From contig JAFVAZ010000014.1 of NCBI GenBank assembly GCA_017480265.1, positions 1 to 6,602 of the forward strand: DNA of 6,602 bases, written 5' to 3'. The notes beneath the pieces were generated by a model. That model was not told where the DNA came from and made no database searches. It saw only the letters and a program-made list of their open reading frames with translations. Every line of letters starts with the position of its first letter. Position 1 is the stretch's first letter. Shown here in pieces: positions 5,690-6,602 of the stretch. Source of the stretch: Clostridia bacterium (lineage in GTDB: Bacteria; Bacillota; Clostridia; Oscillospirales; Acutalibacteraceae). The position numbers and the translations under genes were made by a program.

Positions 5690-6277
5690 ATGAAATTGAA
5701 ATCTTTAAAAACTTCTAAAAAAAGGTCTTTAATAATGGCATCATTGGTTTTATCTTTAGCTACTGCAGTATATTTAAATTGGCAATTTTCTTCTGAGAAA
5801 GACACACCTTTCACTGATGAAGTAATGTCAACCAAAGAGCTTGGGCAAGCTCAGTTTGTAAATAACGCCCAAGTGTGTGAATCTAATATAGAAGCTGAAG
5901 ATGTAGAGCAAGACAAAGATGTGAAAGATAGGGGTTATTTTGATAAAGCTAAAACCGATAGGCAAAAAGCTAGAGATGAATCTACAGAAACGATTAAGGA
6001 GATATTAGATGATACTAGATCTACAGAAGAAACTAAGGCAGAAGCTATAAAAAAGGCCGGTGAAATTTCTAAGAGAATAGAACAAGAATCTAATATAGAA
6101 AATTTAATTAAAGCAAAAGGGTTCGCAGAATGTTTGGCTTTCCTACAAAATGATGAATGCAGTATAGTAATAGGAGCGGGGGAACTTAACGAAAACACGG
6201 CTATAGCAATAAAAGATATAGTCTGTGGGCAAGCAGGAATCTCTTCTGATAAGATTAAAGTAATTCAAGTAAAATGA
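5690..6277 (+). CDS. spoIIIAH: Stage III sporulation protein AH
   Basis: The mother-cell protein that binds SpoIIQ of the forespore across the space between the membranes; its ring domain is of the YscJ/FliF type. It has 195 residues (about 218 in Bacillus). A basic N terminus (KLKSLKTSKKR) precedes a single membrane helix (about 13-30) that ends in the conserved LNW. A poorly conserved acidic linker (36-80) follows. The conserved segment YFDKAKTDRQKARDE (83-97) leads into a helical part and the C-terminal alpha/beta domain, with KGFAECLAFL (143-152), SIVIGAGEL (158-166) and the final DKIKVIQVK strand. Four cysteines (63, 148, 157, 179) lie in the extracytoplasmic part. The ATG follows AGGAGG (5679-5684) at only 5 nt. 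It is the last gene of the operon, 22 nt after spoIIIAG. Confidence 0.95.
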   Translation: MKLKSLKTSKKRSLIMASLVLSLATAVYLNWQFSSEKDTPFTDEVMSTKELGQAQFVNNAQVCESNIEAEDVEQDKDVKDRGYFDKAKTDRQKARDESTETIKEILDDTRSTEETKAEAIKKAGEISKRIEQESNIENLIKAKGFAECLAFLQNDECSIVIGAGELNENTAIAIKDIVCGQAGISSDKIKVIQVK

Positions 6278-6302
6278 AAAAAGCTAAATATACGCAGAAT
6301 CT

Positions 6303-6343
6303 AATACGCTTCTTCCTGCAAATAAATAAAGGAGAAGCGTATT
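6303..6343 (+). terminator. Long hairpin after spoIIIAH, probable operon terminator
   Basis: AATACGCTTCTTCCT (6303-6317) pairs with AGGAGAAGCGTATT (6330-6343), giving 14 base pairs with one bulged T and a 12-nt A-rich loop. It begins 25 nt after the spoIIIAH stop, where the operon should end. The downstream sequence (ATAAATTATAT) is A/T-rich but lacks a real T-tract, so termination may be inefficient, or the hairpin may mainly protect the 3' end of the mRNA. From 6344 to 6452 I see no gene. Confidence 0.55.
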
Positions 6344-6452
6344 ATAAATTATATACTGAACGGATAAAATACTGAAAAACGATATTTATGTTTCTATTAA
6401 TGTTTTGCCTATAAAAAATTGCAGAAAGGCTCCGAGATTTGATGCTTGTTAT

Positions 6453-6481
6453 TTGATATAATTTTAAAAATGTGATATAAT
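6453..6481 (+). promoter_or_regulatory. Strong sigma-A promoter before the rpsB-like gene
   Basis: -35 TTGATA (6453-6458, five of six), a 17-nt spacer, and a perfect -10 TATAAT (6476-6481) preceded by TG one base upstream (an extended -10). Transcription would start near 6488, leaving a leader of about 98 nt. Such strength suits a ribosomal protein operon and makes the downstream gene independent of spoIIIA. Confidence 0.88.
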
Positions 6482-6487
6482 ACATAA

Positions 6488-6586
6488 TACAAATGACACA
6501 CGCTTAATCTTTACGCTTGGTTGCAAAATATCAAATTGTAAAAATTCACAGGTTAGGCGGAGGGTTTAAACCAAGGAGGATTCAAT
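6488..6586 (+). promoter_or_regulatory. 5' leader of the rpsB-like gene
   Basis: The untranslated leader predicted from the promoter at 6453-6481. It holds a direct repeat ACGCTT (6500-6505 and 6513-6518) and the perfect palindrome GGTTTAAACC (6563-6572), placed next to the ribosome binding site AAGGAGGA (6573-6580). GGTT at 6551-6554 could also pair with AACC at 6569-6572, an alternative fold. Structure this close to the ribosome site could affect translation, and ribosomal protein leaders are often autoregulatory, but I do not recognise a described motif here. Confidence 0.35.
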
Positions 6587-6602
6587 ATGGCAGTAGTATC
6601 AA
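6587..6602 (+). CDS. rpsB: Probable ribosomal protein S2, first codons only (cut by window edge)
   Basis: Only five codons are visible, reading MAVVS. They are preceded by a very strong ribosome binding site (AAGGAGGA, 6573-6580, 6 nt from the ATG) and a strong vegetative promoter. Ribosomal protein S2 of many clostridia begins with MAVVS followed by MKQLLEAGVHFG, and Bacillus S2 with MSVIS, so the start fits. S2 is a component of the small ribosomal subunit. The evidence is short, so another highly expressed gene cannot be excluded; a coding start here is much surer than its name. Confidence 0.55.

Noticed and set aside
6353..6376. Direct repeat ATACTGAA (6353-6360 and 6369-6376)
   Set aside because: Two 8-bp copies in very A/T-rich DNA can easily arise by chance, and nothing nearby suggests an operator or attachment site.
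1..6602. CRISPR arrays, insertion sequences, tRNA genes or toxin-antitoxin pairs
   Set aside because: I found no spaced repeats, transposase motifs, terminal inverted repeats, tRNA cloverleaf or small toxin pair; the window is core chromosome.

Overview
This AT-rich window is chromosomal DNA of an endospore-forming, low-GC Firmicute, most likely a clostridium. The core is a complete eight-gene spoIIIA operon, spoIIIAA to spoIIIAH, running left to right at 1244-6277. These genes encode the mother-cell half of the SpoIIIA-SpoIIQ channel (the 'feeding tube') that links mother cell and engulfed forespore. Ribosome binding sites are purine-rich and Firmicute-like. One gene, spoIIIAB, starts with TTG, and stop codons follow the standard code.

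Left part (1-1243), all on the minus strand. The order in the direction of transcription is: a DUF1292 (YrzB-like) acidic protein gene (1089-796) with its own sigma-A promoter; a structured RNA of about 195 nt (737-543), which I identify tentatively as 6S RNA, with a near-consensus sigma-A promoter and a closing helix running into a T-tract; an unassigned stem-loop (470-512) that may be a terminator; and the start of efp, elongation factor P (209 to the window edge), with a sigma-A promoter that has a perfect -35.

Middle (1244-6277). spoIIIAA encodes the cytoplasmic ATPase, spoIIIAB a GspF-like membrane protein, and spoIIIAC, AD and AE the inner-membrane core. spoIIIAF, AG and AH encode proteins with extracytoplasmic domains; AG and AH (and probably AF) belong to the ring-building YscJ/FliF class. 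Genes are tightly packed: AC/AD and AD/AE are 4 nt apart and AF/AG overlap by ATGA. The two larger gaps are 58 nt before AC and 50 nt before AF. The second holds a sigma-E-like sequence that could be an internal promoter. No convincing sigma-E promoter was found ahead of spoIIIAA, only -10-like octamers.

Right part (6278-6602). A long hairpin, probably the operon terminator, is followed by an A/T-rich spacer, a strong extended -10 sigma-A promoter, a leader of about 100 nt, and the first five codons of a gene whose start (MAVVS) and strong ribosome binding site fit rpsB, ribosomal protein S2.

Overall this is a well-known sporulation locus in an unusual neighbourhood. In Bacillus efp lies just upstream of spoIIIA on the same strand; here efp is divergent and separated by DUF1292 and the RNA gene, and a ribosomal protein gene follows the operon. 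I see no mobile element, CRISPR array or phage gene. The parts least explained by known genes are the stem-loop at 470-512, the identity of the RNA at 543-737, and the leader before rpsB.
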